DNA of 6,177 bases, taken from an uncultured Clostridia bacterium (GTDB lineage: Bacteria; Bacillota; Clostridia; TANB77; CAG-508). The notes below the pieces were generated by a model. The model was given only the letters and a program-made list of their open reading frames with translations, was not told the origin of the DNA and did no database searches. Within the stretch, counting starts at the first letter, position 1. Every line of letters starts with the position of its first letter. Below are positions 5,446 to 6,177 of the stretch, piece after piece. Position numbers and translations under genes: made by a program. The stretch spans positions 1 through 6,177 of the forward strand of contig CANQZP010000071.1 in assembly GCA_947628395.1 (NCBI GenBank), in the 5' to 3' direction.

Positions 5446-5474
5446 TTGAATAACTTTTTTAAATAATATAAAAT
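5446..5474 (+). promoter_or_regulatory. Candidate promoter of the cysteine-rich protein gene
   Basis: TTGAAT (5446-5451) and TAAAAT (5469-5474) are 17 bp apart, predicting a start near 5481 and a leader of about 23 bases. The overlapping TATAAA at 5467-5472 is an alternative -10. No terminator is visible between 5432 and 5445, so read-through from the upstream gene is also possible. Confidence 0.4.
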
Positions 5475-5503
5475 ATTTATATATTATATGGAAAAGAGAA
5501 AAT

Positions 5504-6052
5504 ATGGAAAAAAATATAATAAAATATGCTAAAAAATTAGTAGAAAAAAAAGAATATTTAGATTCTATCATAGATGTAGAAACAGCTTTAAAATATACAA
5601 GTTTAAAAAATAGATATGAATTTATATATGACAGAGTATGTGAAATCCTTGATAAAAAATTTTTAGAAAATAATTATTGTGATTTTAAAGATGATAAATG
5701 TGTTGCAAATAGAGAAAATGCCGTAAAACATAATACAATGGGGTGTTGTTATTCATTTATAAATCATAAGATATATTATGAGCATACTGGACTATGTAAA
5801 TATATGCAAGATAAACAATGTACTCAAAAATGTATAACATGTAAATTGTTTACTTGTAACTATCTTAAAAATAAAGGTATAAAATTTAGTTGTAATGATT
5901 TTTTATTGATAAAATGCTTTTTTAACAAAAAACAACAAGATATTATTAGCTATAATTTCTTTAGGAAGAAAAGTGAAATAATAGAAAAGTTATTAAAAAA
6001 AGATAGATTGCCATATCTAATATCATCTATACTTCAACGATATATAATATAA
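5504..6052 (+). CDS. Cysteine-rich protein of unknown function, possible metal-cluster binder
   Basis: A 182-residue protein. ATG 5504 has only a weak GAGAA-type site upstream; a nearby ATG at 5488 is in another frame. There are 12 cysteines: C46, C59, C66, C81, C82, C98, C106, C110, C113, C118, C130 and C138. The dense block MGCCYSF (79-85), then GLCKY (96-100), QCTQKCITCKLFTC (105-118) and GIKFSC (125-130), resembles the CC/C-x3-C-x2-C-x4-C layouts of YkgJ-type zinc or iron-sulfur cluster proteins, without a clean match. The N-terminus (1-55) is a charged helix region and the C-terminus (143-182) is basic and helical. No signal peptide or membrane segment is present, so it is probably cytoplasmic, and the cysteines suggest metal binding rather than disulfides. 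I cannot name the family; function is unknown. Confidence 0.75.
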   Translation: MEKNIIKYAKKLVEKKEYLDSIIDVETALKYTSLKNRYEFIYDRVCEILDKKFLENNYCDFKDDKCVANRENAVKHNTMGCCYSFINHKIYYEHTGLCKYMQDKQCTQKCITCKLFTCNYLKNKGIKFSCNDFLLIKCFFNKKQQDIISYNFFRKKSEIIEKLLKKDRLPYLISSILQRYII

Positions 6053-6056
6053 GAAA

Positions 6057-6120
6057 GGCATTTTGCTGAGTAAGCCTTCGAAGTAAGTGCAAAATACATG
6101 CCACGAGCTAAAGCTCGGGC
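6057..6120. repeat. Palindromic intergenic repeat with CTTCGAAG core and terminal hairpin
   Basis: GGCATTTTGC (6057-6066) pairs with GCAAAATACATGCC (6089-6102) with a bulge of TACA, enclosing the palindrome CTTCGAAG (6076-6083). A second hairpin follows: GCC (6100-6102) and CGAGC (6104-6108) pair with GCTCG (6113-6117) and GGC (6118-6120) around TAAA, with A6103 bulged. It starts four bases after the stop of the cysteine-rich gene and may act as its 3' end, though no T-run follows. Its modules match those in 4991-5094. The remaining bases, 6121-6177, hold no gene that I can support. Confidence 0.7.
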
Positions 6121-6177
6121 AAATATAGGTAGCCTAACCTTGTTGTATACGGAAAAATCTTAAATCCTGCCAAGATA

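Noticed and set aside
6121..6177. Possible ribosomal protein L10 leader, from the CTTAAATCCTGCCAAGATA string (6159-6177)
   Set aside because: It resembles the 3' half of that leader (CTTAA followed by CCTGCCGAGGT), but the matching 5' half with AGACAGnAGG is missing and the window ends before any gene. A covariance search with downstream sequence would decide it.

Overview
The window is strongly A+T-rich and has Shine-Dalgarno sites of the AGGAGG type, short intergenic spaces and protein families typical of Clostridia. An AT-rich member of the Bacillota, class Clostridia, possibly an uncultured gut lineage, is the best guess; no rRNA or other marker gene is present to settle it.

Layout. Positions 1-130 are more GC-rich and look like the right end of an IS200/IS605-type element: the last codons of a probable tnpB, overlapped by an 18-bp hairpin and followed by a second hairpin, the arrangement expected for an omega RNA (reRNA) and transposon right end. 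A (GT)19 microsatellite lies at 211-248. A minus-strand toxin-antitoxin pair follows (antitoxin 788-967, RelE/ParE-like toxin 429-783). The toxin frame is broken by a single extra base and ends in a strong terminator. Upstream of the pair are a 14-bp perfect inverted repeat and three TTGTAA boxes spaced exactly 11 bp apart.

The core genes are pepF (oligoendopeptidase F, 1798-3564) and birA (single-domain biotin-protein ligase, 1218-1787). They form a two-gene minus-strand operon with a 10-bp gap, read from an extended -10 promoter near 3634-3642. Divergent from it is a second toxin-antitoxin-like pair on the plus strand: a DUF4258 protein (3768-4091) and a YgiT-type zinc-finger protein (4094-4324). 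It ends at a bidirectional terminator shared with a convergent gene for a helical protein (4463-4897).

The right third is built around a large nested palindrome at 4936-5139, a probable MITE-like element with 19-bp perfect terminal inverted repeats. It separates the helical-protein gene from a divergent small gene (5258-5431) of unknown function. A cysteine-rich protein gene (5504-6052) follows, and then a second, smaller repeat sharing the CTTCGAAG module (6057-6120). The last 57 bases hold no gene I can support.

Taken together, a housekeeping peptidase/biotin-ligase operon is flanked by mobile and addiction-type modules: an IS605-like end, one decayed and one intact toxin-antitoxin pair, and palindromic repeats. 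I see no clearly new multi-gene system. The most distinctive items are the 204-bp nested palindrome, the frameshifted toxin beside an intact antitoxin, the omega-RNA-like structure, the (GT)19 tract, and three conserved-looking but unnamed small proteins.
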